Source: Flavipsychrobacter sp. (lineage in GTDB: Bacteria; Bacteroidota; Bacteroidia; Chitinophagales; Chitinophagaceae). Taken from it: 62,956 nucleotides of DNA. Positions 41,113 to 50,155 of the stretch are shown here, piece by piece (the first letter of the stretch is position 1; every line of letters begins with the position of its first letter). A model generated the notes under the pieces. That model ran no database searches. It was given only the letters and a program-made list of their open reading frames with translations, and was not told the DNA's origin. The translations under genes were made by a program, and so were the position numbers. Location: assembly GCA_021155965.1 (NCBI GenBank), contig JAJNBJ010000023.1, positions 1-62,956 on the forward strand, written 5' to 3'.

Positions 41113-44100
41113 TGAAGATAATATTTGCTATTGGGATATTGTTAGGCATTCATAGTGCATGCTTCGGGCAAAATAAGTTGTATCTGAGGGATGACAGCAT
41201 AAAGCAGCGTATTATACTGGTGGGCGATGCTGGTGACCCAGGCGCAATAGTGAATGGAAAAGCAGCGGTACTGGATGCGATAAGGCGTAGTGTACAGATG
41301 GACAAGCAGACAACAGTGCTTTTTATGGGGGATAATATATACATAAACGGCCTCCCGTGCGAAAATGATGTATGTTATGCCGGGGCTATAGGCATACTGG
41401 ATACACAGGTCGCGTTAGTATCAGGTACAGATGCCAAAGCCATTTTCATTCCCGGCAACCATGATTGGGCTAATGGTAAGCCGGAAGGCTATGACAATAT
41501 TATCAGGCAGAGCGCTTATCTCAACCAGATGGGGGACAATATCAAATTCTATCCTGAGGATGGTTGCCCCGGACCAGTGGAAGTGAAGATGGGCAACGAT
41601 ATTGTGCTGATCATTATGGACAGCCAATGGTGGCTGATGAGGGCCAACAGGCCAGGTATAGAATCCGATTGCGAAAATAAAACTGAGGAGGAAATACTGG
41701 TAGCCATAAAGGATATTATAGATGATAACCCTAATAAACTTATTCTTTTCACTACGCATCACCCGTTTAAGAGCAGTGGTGTGCATAGTGGTTATTTCGG
41801 CCTTAAACAACATATATTCCCGCTAACAGACATTAAGAAGAACTTATACATACCCCTGCCGATAATTGGCTCTATTTATCCTATCAGCCGCAGTGTTTTT
41901 GGTACTCCGCAGGATATGAAATACCCATTGTATGCAAGTATGATCAACAAGGTGGATGAAGTGCTTAAAGAGTATCCATATGTTATTCACCTGGCTGGGC
42001 ATGAGCATAACCTGCAGTGGATACATGACAGCAACTATAACTATATAGTAAGCGGCGGGGGCTGCAAAGCACAGCGGGCAGCGAAGCATAAAAAGACAAA
42101 GTACGTTTCCGGCAATATGGGATTTGCCGTTATGGATATTTCCGTAAACAAGAACGTGAGGCTTAGTTTTTTCGAGGTTAAGCCTAAAGCCAATTCTGTT
42201 GAGAAAGCTTTTTCAGAGGTCATGCTGAATTACTCAAGGGTGCCTGAGTTAGCGAAGGATACAGCAACCATGCACGAAACAGTATACATGGATAGTGTTA
42301 CTAAAGCTGTCAATATAGATTATGAGAAGGTCTCGGGCACCCATAAGGTAATCTTCGGGAGAAATTACAGAAAAGAGTGGGCTACACCGGTAAAGTTCAA
42401 AGTGTTCAACATTAAAGAGAACCGTGGGGGATTTAAAATTGTAAAGCTGGCCGGTGGAAAACAGACAAGGTCTTTACGCCTTAAAGATAAAGACGGCAAA
42501 GAATGGAGGTTGCGCAGCATTAATAAGAACCCCGAGAAAGTAATACCACATAATTTCAGGAACACTTTTGCACAGAAGCTTGTGCAGGACATGATCTCCG
42601 CAGCAAATCCGTACGGTGCAATTGCTGTGCCGCCGCTTGCCGATGCATTGGGCCTCGTACATGCCACGCCAGAATATTACCTGGTGCCCAATGATTATGC
42701 TTTGGGCAGGTACAGGCCAATATTTGCCAATAGTATTTGCATGCTGGAGGAACAGGAGCCTACAAAGGATGGTGGTAAAGACAAAAGCACAATGGCGGTA
42801 TTCAGTAAAATGAGGGAGAAGAATAATTACAAAATAGACCAGCATACACTCCTTAAAGCACGCATGTTAGATTTCCTGATAGCAGACTACGACCGTCACC
42901 ATGATCAATGGAAATGGGGTACTACTGACTCCGGTAAATGGAAGGTGTTTTATCCTATCCCACACGATCGTGACCAGGCCTTTTTTTATTCTGACGGCTG
43001 GCTGATGAAATACGTGACTTTTCACCGTATGCCATTCCTTAATGGCTTCCAGGATGAAATGTCGCGTGTAAAATGGCAGGGGTTTGTTGCCCGGTATTTC
43101 GACCGCCAGTATCTCAATGAAATTGATGAGCACCAATGGAAACAGATACTTGCCGAGGTCAAAACTAAATTGACCGATTCCGTTATTACTGAGTCCGTTA
43201 AAAAATTCCCTCCCGAGATCGCACGGCTTGATAGCCACATGGTTGCAGAAAAACTAAGGATCAGGCGGAATATATTGCCTGAAAAGAGCTTGCAGTACTA
43301 TCGCTTTCTCGCTAAAAGGGTAAATGTATTGGGCAGTAACAATGATGAGTACTTTACCATTAACGGCAACAGCCGGAAAGGGCTTGATATTAAAGTTTAT
43401 GCCCGCGAGAGAAATGGGGATACTGGTCTTTTGATGTACTCACGCAGCTTCGATCCTGAAGTTACGAAGGAAATACGTTTATATGGCTTTAATGGCAATG
43501 ATGTTTTTGCATCCAACCCTGCTGCGCGCTCTAAGATAAAAGTTATCATGGTTGGTGGTGTGGGGCAGGACACTTTCAGGATGAATGGTAACATACACAA
43601 TGCCATCTATGATTTCAAAAAAGAAGGTAATTATATAGGCGCCTGCAGGCGTACAAGAAACATGCTGTCTGCCGACCCGCTTGTAAATACATACAATGAA
43701 AAAGAAGAATATTATACCCGCTGGCGCTGGCCGCACCTGGAAATGGGGTATAATATTGAAGATGGTTTTTTGCTGGGCGCAGGGATAATGGCGCGTACAT
43801 ATAATTTCAGGAAGCACCCCTATTCTTCGGATCAAAGATTTGCCTCGCTGTTTGCATTGGGCAATAAGGCCTTCCAGCTCAGGTATAATGGCGACTTCAG
43901 GCATGTTGTGGGCAATACAGATCTCGTGGTTGCTGCCAGGTATGTTGACCCCACACTCGACAATTTCTTCGGCTTTGGCAATGAAACAAAAAAGATAAAG
44001 GATGTAAATATCTATTACTACAGGGTAAGATATAAAGCGCTTTCCGGTAGTGTTCTTGTCACAAAAAGGTATTTCCGTAACCTGTTAAGCATTGGTATAG

Positions 44101-44783
44101 GGCCTGCATACTATTCATATTCGCTGGAGAAGAACATTAATAAAGACCGTCTCATCGCTTACCCCGGATTACTCGGGCTCGATTCAGGCATATATCGCCC
44201 TAAAAGCTACGCAGGCGGCCAGCTAATGCTTAATGTAAATAACGTTAATGCGGAGTTATTCCCTACACGTGGTGTTGACTGGACTACCTCGCTGACCTCC
44301 ATGCAGGGATTGAATTCAAACAGTAAACCAATTACTACATTCGAATCCAATATGACGGTTTACGCAAGCATCGCCAATTTGTCTAATGTAGTTGCATTAC
44401 TAAGGCTTGGTGGCGGGCATATATTCAGCCGGCAGTACGAATACTTCCAGGCTTTGACGCTTGGGGCTAACAATTACCTGAGAGGGTATCGTAAAGACAG
44501 GTTTGCAGGTTCATCAGTAGCTTATTTTGATATTGAACTGCGCGTCAAATTACTGGATGTTAATTCATATTATGTGCCGGGCAGTTTGGGTATTGTTGGC
44601 TTTAATGATGTGGGCAGGGTTTGGGTAAAAGGTGAAGAATCTGATAAATGGCACAACGCTTTCGGTGGAGGGCTGTATTTCACACCATTCAATATGGTGC
44701 TGCTAAGCCTCACAGCAGCTTTCTCAGGCGAAGAGATCTTGCCAAACTTTACCGTGGGAACCAAGATAAACATGACTTATTAA
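41112..44783 (+). CDS. Metallophosphoesterase - (kinase-like?) - outer-membrane barrel fusion
   Basis: 1223 residues with a signal peptide (IIFAIGILLGIHSACFGQ). The N-terminal calcineurin-like phosphoesterase has VGDAGDPG (Asp39), FMGDNIY (Asp74), IPGNHDWANG (115-118), FTTHHP and LAGHEHN. The middle (about 480-700) contains MLDFLIADYDRHHDQWKW and PIPHDRDQAFF, reminiscent of Fam20/CotH-type kinase active sites. The C-terminal part (about 800-1223) is a BamA/TpsB-like barrel with FNDVGRVW and a terminal aromatic. The catalytic parts would sit in the periplasm, tethered to the outer membrane. The substrate is unknown. Confidence 0.82.
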   Translation: MKIIFAIGILLGIHSACFGQNKLYLRDDSIKQRIILVGDAGDPGAIVNGKAAVLDAIRRSVQMDKQTTVLFMGDNIYINGLPCENDVCYAGAIGILDTQVALVSGTDAKAIFIPGNHDWANGKPEGYDNIIRQSAYLNQMGDNIKFYPEDGCPGPVEVKMGNDIVLIIMDSQWWLMRANRPGIESDCENKTEEEILVAIKDIIDDNPNKLILFTTHHPFKSSGVHSGYFGLKQHIFPLTDIKKNLYIPLPIIGSIYPISRSVFGTPQDMKYPLYASMINKVDEVLKEYPYVIHLAGHEHNLQWIHDSNYNYIVSGGGCKAQRAAKHKKTKYVSGNMGFAVMDISVNKNVRLSFFEVKPKANSVEKAFSEVMLNYSRVPELAKDTATMHETVYMDSVTKAVNIDYEKVSGTHKVIFGRNYRKEWATPVKFKVFNIKENRGGFKIVKLAGGKQTRSLRLKDKDGKEWRLRSINKNPEKVIPHNFRNTFAQKLVQDMISAANPYGAIAVPPLADALGLVHATPEYYLVPNDYALGRYRPIFANSICMLEEQEPTKDGGKDKSTMAVFSKMREKNNYKIDQHTLLKARMLDFLIADYDRHHDQWKWGTTDSGKWKVFYPIPHDRDQAFFYSDGWLMKYVTFHRMPFLNGFQDEMSRVKWQGFVARYFDRQYLNEIDEHQWKQILAEVKTKLTDSVITESVKKFPPEIARLDSHMVAEKLRIRRNILPEKSLQYYRFLAKRVNVLGSNNDEYFTINGNSRKGLDIKVYARERNGDTGLLMYSRSFDPEVTKEIRLYGFNGNDVFASNPAARSKIKVIMVGGVGQDTFRMNGNIHNAIYDFKKEGNYIGACRRTRNMLSADPLVNTYNEKEEYYTRWRWPHLEMGYNIEDGFLLGAGIMARTYNFRKHPYSSDQRFASLFALGNKAFQLRYNGDFRHVVGNTDLVVAARYVDPTLDNFFGFGNETKKIKDVNIYYYRVRYKALSGSVLVTKRYFRNLLSIGIGPAYYSYSLEKNINKDRLIAYPGLLGLDSGIYRPKSYAGGQLMLNVNNVNAELFPTRGVDWTTSLTSMQGLNSNSKPITTFESNMTVYASIANLSNVVALLRLGGGHIFSRQYEYFQALTLGANNYLRGYRKDRFAGSSVAYFDIELRVKLLDVNSYYVPGSLGIVGFNDVGRVWVKGEESDKWHNAFGGGLYFTPFNMVLLSLTAAFSGEEILPNFTVGTKINMTY

Positions 44784-44793
44784 CTAAAGGGCT

Positions 44794-46041
44794 ATGAGCG
44801 ATAATATTTATAAAAGGGTTGCCAATCATGTAACGGGGCTTTTTGAGAAGCACCCTAATCCTAATCTGTTGTATCATAGCCTTACACATACGAAAAAAGT
44901 TGTAGAAAGGGCGCAGGAAATAGCAGCGCATTACCAGGTGTCCGAAAATGATAACCTTATTGTCTCTGTTGCCGCATGGTTTCATGATACCGGGCATTTA
45001 TTTACAGATGTAGAGAAACATGAAGAAAAAGGCATTGAGCTCATGTATGAGTATATGCAAAATGAAAAAGACGTTACCAAAGAAACCCTTACTGCGATCG
45101 CGCATTGCATTACTGTTACCGGCTTGTCCACTAAGCCGCAAAATCGGGTTGAGGAGATCATTTGCGATGCGGATACCTACCATTTTGGTACGAAGGAATT
45201 TAAAAAAACCAACAAGCTGATAAAAAAGGAGTATGCATTGCGGGGGTATGATACGCTTATCCTGGACTGGTACAACAACTCCATCGAATTGTTGGAGAAG
45301 CACCAGTTCTATACCACTTATTGCAAAGTGCTGCTTGATCTCAGAAAAAAGAAAAATATAGAATGGCTGAAAGGCAAAGAGCAGAAAAATTTTGTAGACA
45401 ACACTCACCATGGCTTTTTTGATAATGGCAACGGCGTAAAGGCTTCCGGCCAGTCGGGGAAGTTGCTTACCCGTGGTATACAAACTGTCATGCGCCTTAC
45501 TTCGTCTAACCATTTTCAATTAAGTGAAATGGCGGATCGCAAAGCAAACATCCTTATAACCGTGAATGCCATAATGATAACAATTCTCTTATCACTTTTT
45601 GGTGCTGCCCTGCAGGACTACCCTCATTTTATAATCCCTGTTGTTATTCTGCTGGTGGTTTTGCTTGCTACCATTATACTCGCTATTATGGCCACGCGTC
45701 CCAAAGTAACAGAGGGTACTTTTAATAAAGATGATGTTTTGAGCAAGAAAACCAATCTGTTATTCTTTGGCAATTTTGCGACATGGTCGCTTGAAGAATA
45801 TCAATGGGCAATGTCTATACTGATGAAGGATACTGAATACATATATCTTGCATTGGTAAATGACATCTACCAGATGGGGCATGTGTTGGGGAAAAAGTAC
45901 AAACTGCTCCGGTTTGCCTATAATATTTTTATGTTTGGGCTTATCCTGTCCGTGATAGCATTTACTATAACCTATTTTATTAATAGCACACATGGAAACC
46001 ATCCTGCCGGAATAACCACGGGTACCGGTTCTCCATTATAA
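44794..46041 (+). CDS. HD phosphohydrolase fused to a PycTM (Pycsar effector-like) membrane domain
   Basis: 415 residues. The N-terminal HD domain (about 1-190) keeps the metal ligands His28 (YHSLTHT), His64-Asp65 (WFHDTGH), His104 and the CDADTYHFG aspartates (125/127). Residues 225-400 match the PycTM/DUF5706 region: SNHFQLSEMADRKANILITVNAIMIT with two helices (about 250-301), a cytoplasmic stretch, and a third helix (about 371-395). In Pycsar the PycTM effector damages the inner membrane on sensing a cyclic pyrimidine nucleotide. The added HD domain could hydrolyse the signal (inference). It starts 10 nt after the barrel gene and ends 10 nt before a cyclase gene. Confidence 0.88.
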   Translation: MSDNIYKRVANHVTGLFEKHPNPNLLYHSLTHTKKVVERAQEIAAHYQVSENDNLIVSVAAWFHDTGHLFTDVEKHEEKGIELMYEYMQNEKDVTKETLTAIAHCITVTGLSTKPQNRVEEIICDADTYHFGTKEFKKTNKLIKKEYALRGYDTLILDWYNNSIELLEKHQFYTTYCKVLLDLRKKKNIEWLKGKEQKNFVDNTHHGFFDNGNGVKASGQSGKLLTRGIQTVMRLTSSNHFQLSEMADRKANILITVNAIMITILLSLFGAALQDYPHFIIPVVILLVVLLATIILAIMATRPKVTEGTFNKDDVLSKKTNLLFFGNFATWSLEEYQWAMSILMKDTEYIYLALVNDIYQMGHVLGKKYKLLRFAYNIFMFGLILSVIAFTITYFINSTHGNHPAGITTGTGSPL

Positions 46042-46051
46042 GAACTATGTC

Positions 46052-47149
46052 ATGACCCCATCCCGGCTATTTCGGTTCCGATTTTCCTTTTTCAAAAGAT
46101 ACCAGATCAAGGCGGTCGCGTATATTGCTGTTTCATGGACCATAATAGATCTTATATGGACCCATTATTTTCGTGTGTCCATTGGCACTAATGTAAACGA
46201 CTTTTTCTGGTACAACCCTCCCGAAGCTATCTTATTAAGGGGGCTTATTGTTTTACTGATGAGCACTATAATGAGCTACTTGCTTATTATTAAACTGCGC
46301 CAGGTTTTTCGCGATTATTCGCTTGTTGTCAGCCTGATACTGAAGACGTGCATTTTGTTGCTTACCGCTGCATTCATGAATTTCCTGCTTCATTTTACTT
46401 ATTCTGTATTCATACTTGGGTTTAAAGATTCAGAAGGGCTTGATATTTTTTTGCGCGATGCTACGTCATCTATCTGGCTGCTTCACCACAGCATCGGGTG
46501 GATCGTACTTTTCCTGTGTACCCAGTTTGCCATAGAGTTTTATGAAAAATATTCTCCGGGTGTGTTCTGGGACATCCTTATGGGGCGGTATATAAGGCCA
46601 AAGATACAACGCAGGATCGTGATGTTCCTGGACCTGATAGACTCTACGCCCATTGCTGAAAAATTAAGCAGCAAAGATAATTTCAGCTTTATACGTGATT
46701 TTATCTACTTCGTATCCATTGCATTGCTCGAGTACAATGGCCGTATCTACCAGTATGTAGGGGATGAGATCGTTGTTTCATGGCCGGATAACGCTAAGAA
46801 CAAGGAGAATTGTGTGAATGCGCTGATGCTTTCTGAAAAGTTGCTGAACAGGAACAAAAAATATTTCCAAAAGCATTATGGTGTCATGCCTGAGTTTCGC
46901 GCGGGCATACATGCAGGCGAGGTAACAGTAGGGGAGATAGGGATAATAAAGAAAGACCTTGCTATCAGTGGCGATACTATGAACACAACAGCCCGTATAA
47001 GAACAGCCTGCACAGAGCTGAACCAGAAATGCCTGGTGTCAAACGAATTTCTGAACAACGCTTCTATAGGTTGGCCTGTTGAGCGAATAGGCTTTGTTGA
47101 CCTTAAGGGCAAGAATGAAGGTATAGAGCTGTTCAGTATTAAGATCTGA
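46052..47149 (+). CDS. Membrane class III nucleotide cyclase (Pycsar-like context)
   Basis: 365 residues. Four transmembrane helices (about 20-40, 58-82, 92-120 and 142-165) precede a class III cyclase domain. The metal aspartates are Asp194 (MFLDLIDST) and Asp238 (YVGDEIV). The transition-state Asn311 and Arg315 are in DTMNTTAR. The base-selecting positions are Gln234 (Lys in adenylate cyclases, Glu in guanylate cyclases) and Ala304 (Asp or Cys), so the product cannot be called cAMP or cGMP. The membrane domain may be the sensor. It is translated 10 nt after the HD-PycTM gene and is the last gene of the unit. Confidence 0.88.
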   Translation: MTPSRLFRFRFSFFKRYQIKAVAYIAVSWTIIDLIWTHYFRVSIGTNVNDFFWYNPPEAILLRGLIVLLMSTIMSYLLIIKLRQVFRDYSLVVSLILKTCILLLTAAFMNFLLHFTYSVFILGFKDSEGLDIFLRDATSSIWLLHHSIGWIVLFLCTQFAIEFYEKYSPGVFWDILMGRYIRPKIQRRIVMFLDLIDSTPIAEKLSSKDNFSFIRDFIYFVSIALLEYNGRIYQYVGDEIVVSWPDNAKNKENCVNALMLSEKLLNRNKKYFQKHYGVMPEFRAGIHAGEVTVGEIGIIKKDLAISGDTMNTTARIRTACTELNQKCLVSNEFLNNASIGWPVERIGFVDLKGKNEGIELFSIKI

Positions 47150-47153
47150 TCGA

Positions 47154-48071
47154 TCAAAAGTTATAAGCAATATTAATTCCCGGCCCTGCAGGAGTGCCCA
47201 ACAATCCCAGCTTCACTTTTTGGTTTTTAAAGCGGTGTACTTCAGGCACCAATATGCCGCATGCCATGCCTATAGCCATGCCAACCATCACATCCGAAGG
47301 GAAGTGCAGCATTGCTTTCATCCTCAGGTAGCCTTCTATTAGCGGGGGAATGGTAGCTAATGTATAGAGCAGGTATTTCTTCCTGCCGATCTCAGGGTGG
47401 TAATCGCAATATACCTTCACCAGGAAAAAAGTTGAGGCAACGGCAGTTGCAGTATGTCCGCTGTACATAGAGTTACGGTTGTTGCCGCCGTTCCTTTCGC
47501 TCAGGCTTAGTTCATCATAATAAACGATCGGGCGGTATTTATTTTGAAACAGCGGCCCGAAGAAACTGTAGTTATAGATACTGAACGTAATGGCGTGCGT
47601 TTCATAATACATCAGCAATATCCTGAACCAGTCTTTCTTTATTTGTTTATCAAATACCAGAGCCCCTGTGGCCGCTATTATCCCGGGCAGCATATAGTCC
47701 GATGCCTCTGCATGATCTGTTCTTCTTGTTGGGTCTTGCTCCAGCGCTATACGATCAAAACCTGTAAAAATATCCTTGTTCAGCCCTTGCAGTTCTGCAT
47801 CTGTTATTTTCCCTTTATTTTTTATAATGTTGGGTATTGCATAAATATTTGTCGCCGTTGCAACAACACATATGGCACTGCTTGTCCAGTAGTTAACGCG
47901 GTACATATGCGCCTCGTTGGCCTTCGTTGTCTTTGCTGTGTCTGTAATTACAGCAGAAGTGTTATGCATTACAGATGTTCTATCATCAGGCATCTGTGCG
48001 CCTACACGGGCGCATGGATAAAATGCAATGACCATAGGAATGGCAATGCTGCTTAAATAGTTGTGCATCAT
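47154..48071 (-). CDS. PAP2-family phosphatase (paralogue 1)
   Basis: 305 residues with an N-terminal signal/membrane segment (ending ARVGAQ) and several membrane helices. Motifs are NKYRPIVYYDE, SMYSGHTATAVASTFF and LRMKAMLHFPSDVMVGMAIGMACGILVPEVHR. It is a PAP2-like enzyme, but the KX6RP motif is reduced to KYRP. It is convergent with the cyclase gene and divergent from a paralogous PAP2 gene at 48278, sharing YRPxxY..DLxL/YxxR/NG...NS...GH and HFxxDVxVGxxxGxACGxLVP. Confidence 0.82.
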   Translation of the reverse strand: MMHNYLSSIAIPMVIAFYPCARVGAQMPDDRTSVMHNTSAVITDTAKTTKANEAHMYRVNYWTSSAICVVATATNIYAIPNIIKNKGKITDAELQGLNKDIFTGFDRIALEQDPTRRTDHAEASDYMLPGIIAATGALVFDKQIKKDWFRILLMYYETHAITFSIYNYSFFGPLFQNKYRPIVYYDELSLSERNGGNNRNSMYSGHTATAVASTFFLVKVYCDYHPEIGRKKYLLYTLATIPPLIEGYLRMKAMLHFPSDVMVGMAIGMACGILVPEVHRFKNQKVKLGLLGTPAGPGINIAYNF

Positions 48072-48277
48072 TTCAAGGTTTGTTAAAAACTCATGCCAAT
48101 AGTGAAGATTCTCCTCCTGGGATGGGTTAAGGGTGTGCTGGTAATGTGGGAATTATATACGGGCAAAAAATAAACTACCTCTTGGCGCAATTTTATTATG
48201 CATTTTTCGCAACAAGCCTTTCTCCGTATTTCGTGCTGATAATGAACCGCGTAGATCGTGCTTCTAAAAATAACAAT

Positions 48278-49162
48278 ATGAAGATCACCTCCTGTTTACT
48301 TGCTGCTGTCTTGTTGTTTACGAATGTTAACGCCCAGGAAGATGATGCTGATGATAGCACTGATGGGCAATTTCAGGCGATACCCGTTTCAAAAAAGGAC
48401 GATGTTCGGCCTCCGGAGCGTATGTATAACATCAACTATGCGGTAACGCTGCCTATTATTGGTGTATTGGGAGGCGGTGCAATTTATGGAATGACGGTGA
48501 TCTATAGCAAGGAAAAAACACCTGAAGCTGAGATATTGGCCTTAAAAAAAGAAGATGTTCCCGCGATCGACAGATGGAATGCAGGCTGGAGGAACAAGCG
48601 CCTTGATGAGATCAGCTATTACCCGTTCTATGCAGTAATGCCATTGCCGCTTCTGCTGCTTGCCGATAAGCAAATTGCAAAAGATAAGGGCCGAATAGGG
48701 CTGATGTACCTCGAAGCGTATGCCATTGAAGGGGCACTTTATGCAAGTTCGGCTTACCTTGCAGACAGGTTCCGGCCGGATGTATATAACCCCGATCTTG
48801 AGCTCGATTACCGTACCAATGGCAACTTCCGGAATTCATTTTTTGCAGGCCACGTAGCTGTTGTGGCGCTGTCTACATTTTTCATCGCCAAAGTGTATGA
48901 CGACTATCATCCCAAATCTAATTTCAAATGGGTGCTATATGGAGGCGCGACTGCTGCAACCCTGGGTATGTCGTATATGAGGCTCCGTGCCGGCAAACAT
49001 TTCACTACAGATGTGCTGGTGGGTATTGGCGTTGGCACAGCCTGCGGCCTGCTGGTACCGATGATACACAAAAACAAAAATTATCAGCACCAGAAATGGT
49101 CCTTATATCCAAGTATGAACAGTAATGGCGGCACCGGCTTCTCTTTCACCTATAAATTATAG
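48278..49162 (+). CDS. PAP2-family phosphatase (paralogue 2)
   Basis: 294 residues from the ATG at 48278, which starts a signal peptide (ITSCLLAAVLLFTNVNAQ). An acidic linker follows, then membrane helices with NSFFAGHVAVVALSTFFIAKVYDDYHP and MRLRAGKHFTTDVLVGIGVGTACGLLVPMIHK. The sequence parallels the divergent gene at 47154 throughout, so the two are diverged duplicates. The 132 nt of in-frame sequence upstream of the ATG are not considered coding. Confidence 0.82.
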   Translation: MKITSCLLAAVLLFTNVNAQEDDADDSTDGQFQAIPVSKKDDVRPPERMYNINYAVTLPIIGVLGGGAIYGMTVIYSKEKTPEAEILALKKEDVPAIDRWNAGWRNKRLDEISYYPFYAVMPLPLLLLADKQIAKDKGRIGLMYLEAYAIEGALYASSAYLADRFRPDVYNPDLELDYRTNGNFRNSFFAGHVAVVALSTFFIAKVYDDYHPKSNFKWVLYGGATAATLGMSYMRLRAGKHFTTDVLVGIGVGTACGLLVPMIHKNKNYQHQKWSLYPSMNSNGGTGFSFTYKL

Positions 49163-49314
49163 GCAGTCCTCGATCTTTGAGGCAAAATTGATTGGGCGCT
49201 TATGCATCCCGTTTCAGATGATAAAGTGCCCGTTTCAGTCTCAAAATATTCCTCTATGAGTAGCAAAAATATTTGAAAACGGCTAATTCTTTATATTTGC
49301 CTGTACATACATCT

Positions 49315-50046
49315 ATGAAGTTACACATACTCGCAATTGCTGCCCATCCCGATGACATTGAATTAAGCTGTGCAGGTACACTCATTAAACATGTGCTTGC
49401 AGGGCAAGACGTTGGTATTCTTGATCTTACGCAAGGCGAGCTCGGCACACGCGGTTCTGTGGCACTACGGTACAAGGAATCGGAAATGGCGGCGAAAGTA
49501 ATGGGCATTAAGGTGCGTATGAATGCGCGCATGGCTGATGGTTTTTTTCGAAATGATGAACAGCATCAAAGGCAACTGATAGCATATGTCCGCCATTTTC
49601 AGCCTGATATTGTGTTGGCAAATGCATTGGAAGACCGCCACCCCGACCATGGCCGTGCAGGTAAGCTTATTGCGGATGCTTGCTTTTTTGCCGGGTTGCA
49701 TAAAATTGAAACACAGTGGGAAGGTGTAGCCCAGGAGCCATGGAGGCCAAGACGTGTTTATCATTACATCCAGGACCGTGCGCTCCAACCCGACTTCATC
49801 GTAGATATTTCCAGCACTTTTGAAAAAAAGATGGAAGCCATACAGTGCTATAAAAGCCAATTCTATGACCCCTCATCACATGAACCCTCTACTTACATAT
49901 CTTCCGGCAAATTCATCGAACAGATTAAATATAAGGATGGTATATATGGGAAACGGATCGGTACAGAATATGGCGAGGGCTTTACGACCGAGAATATTCC
50001 CGGCATCGATAACCTCGATGATCTCATTCTTCCGGAAATTGCTTAA
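49315..50046 (+). CDS. bshB1: Bacillithiol biosynthesis deacetylase BshB1
   Basis: 243 residues from the ATG at 49315. The LmbE/PIG-L deacetylase zinc motif AHPDDIE is preceded by LHILAIA, and further blocks are LDLTQGELGTRGSVALRYKE and LANALEDRHPDHGRAG. It deacetylates GlcNAc-malate on the way to bacillithiol. The BshB1-specific C-terminus (YKSQFYDPSSHEPSTYISS) is visible. A TATATTTG box (49292-49299) lies 15 nt upstream. The other bsh genes are not in this window. Confidence 0.92.
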   Translation: MKLHILAIAAHPDDIELSCAGTLIKHVLAGQDVGILDLTQGELGTRGSVALRYKESEMAAKVMGIKVRMNARMADGFFRNDEQHQRQLIAYVRHFQPDIVLANALEDRHPDHGRAGKLIADACFFAGLHKIETQWEGVAQEPWRPRRVYHYIQDRALQPDFIVDISSTFEKKMEAIQCYKSQFYDPSSHEPSTYISSGKFIEQIKYKDGIYGKRIGTEYGEGFTTENIPGIDNLDDLILPEIA

Positions 50047-50088
50047 CGCTTTAACAATATTTTTAGAAATTGCACGTTCTTTAAATAC

Positions 50089-50102
50089 GGCACAGATTTT
50101 GC
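50089..50102 (+). promoter_or_regulatory. Sigma-54-type promoter
   Basis: GGCAC-N5-TTGC with exact -24/-12 spacing (GG 50089-50090, GC 50101-50102), matching TGGCAC-N5-TTGC except for C in place of the first T. The transcription start would be near 50113, 43 nt before the GT2 ATG. It suggests RpoN control of the following two genes (inference). Confidence 0.5.
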
Positions 50103-50155
50103 GTTGCTTAAAATGAAGTTAAAGTATTAGGTTAAACTAGGATAAAAGATAAACC

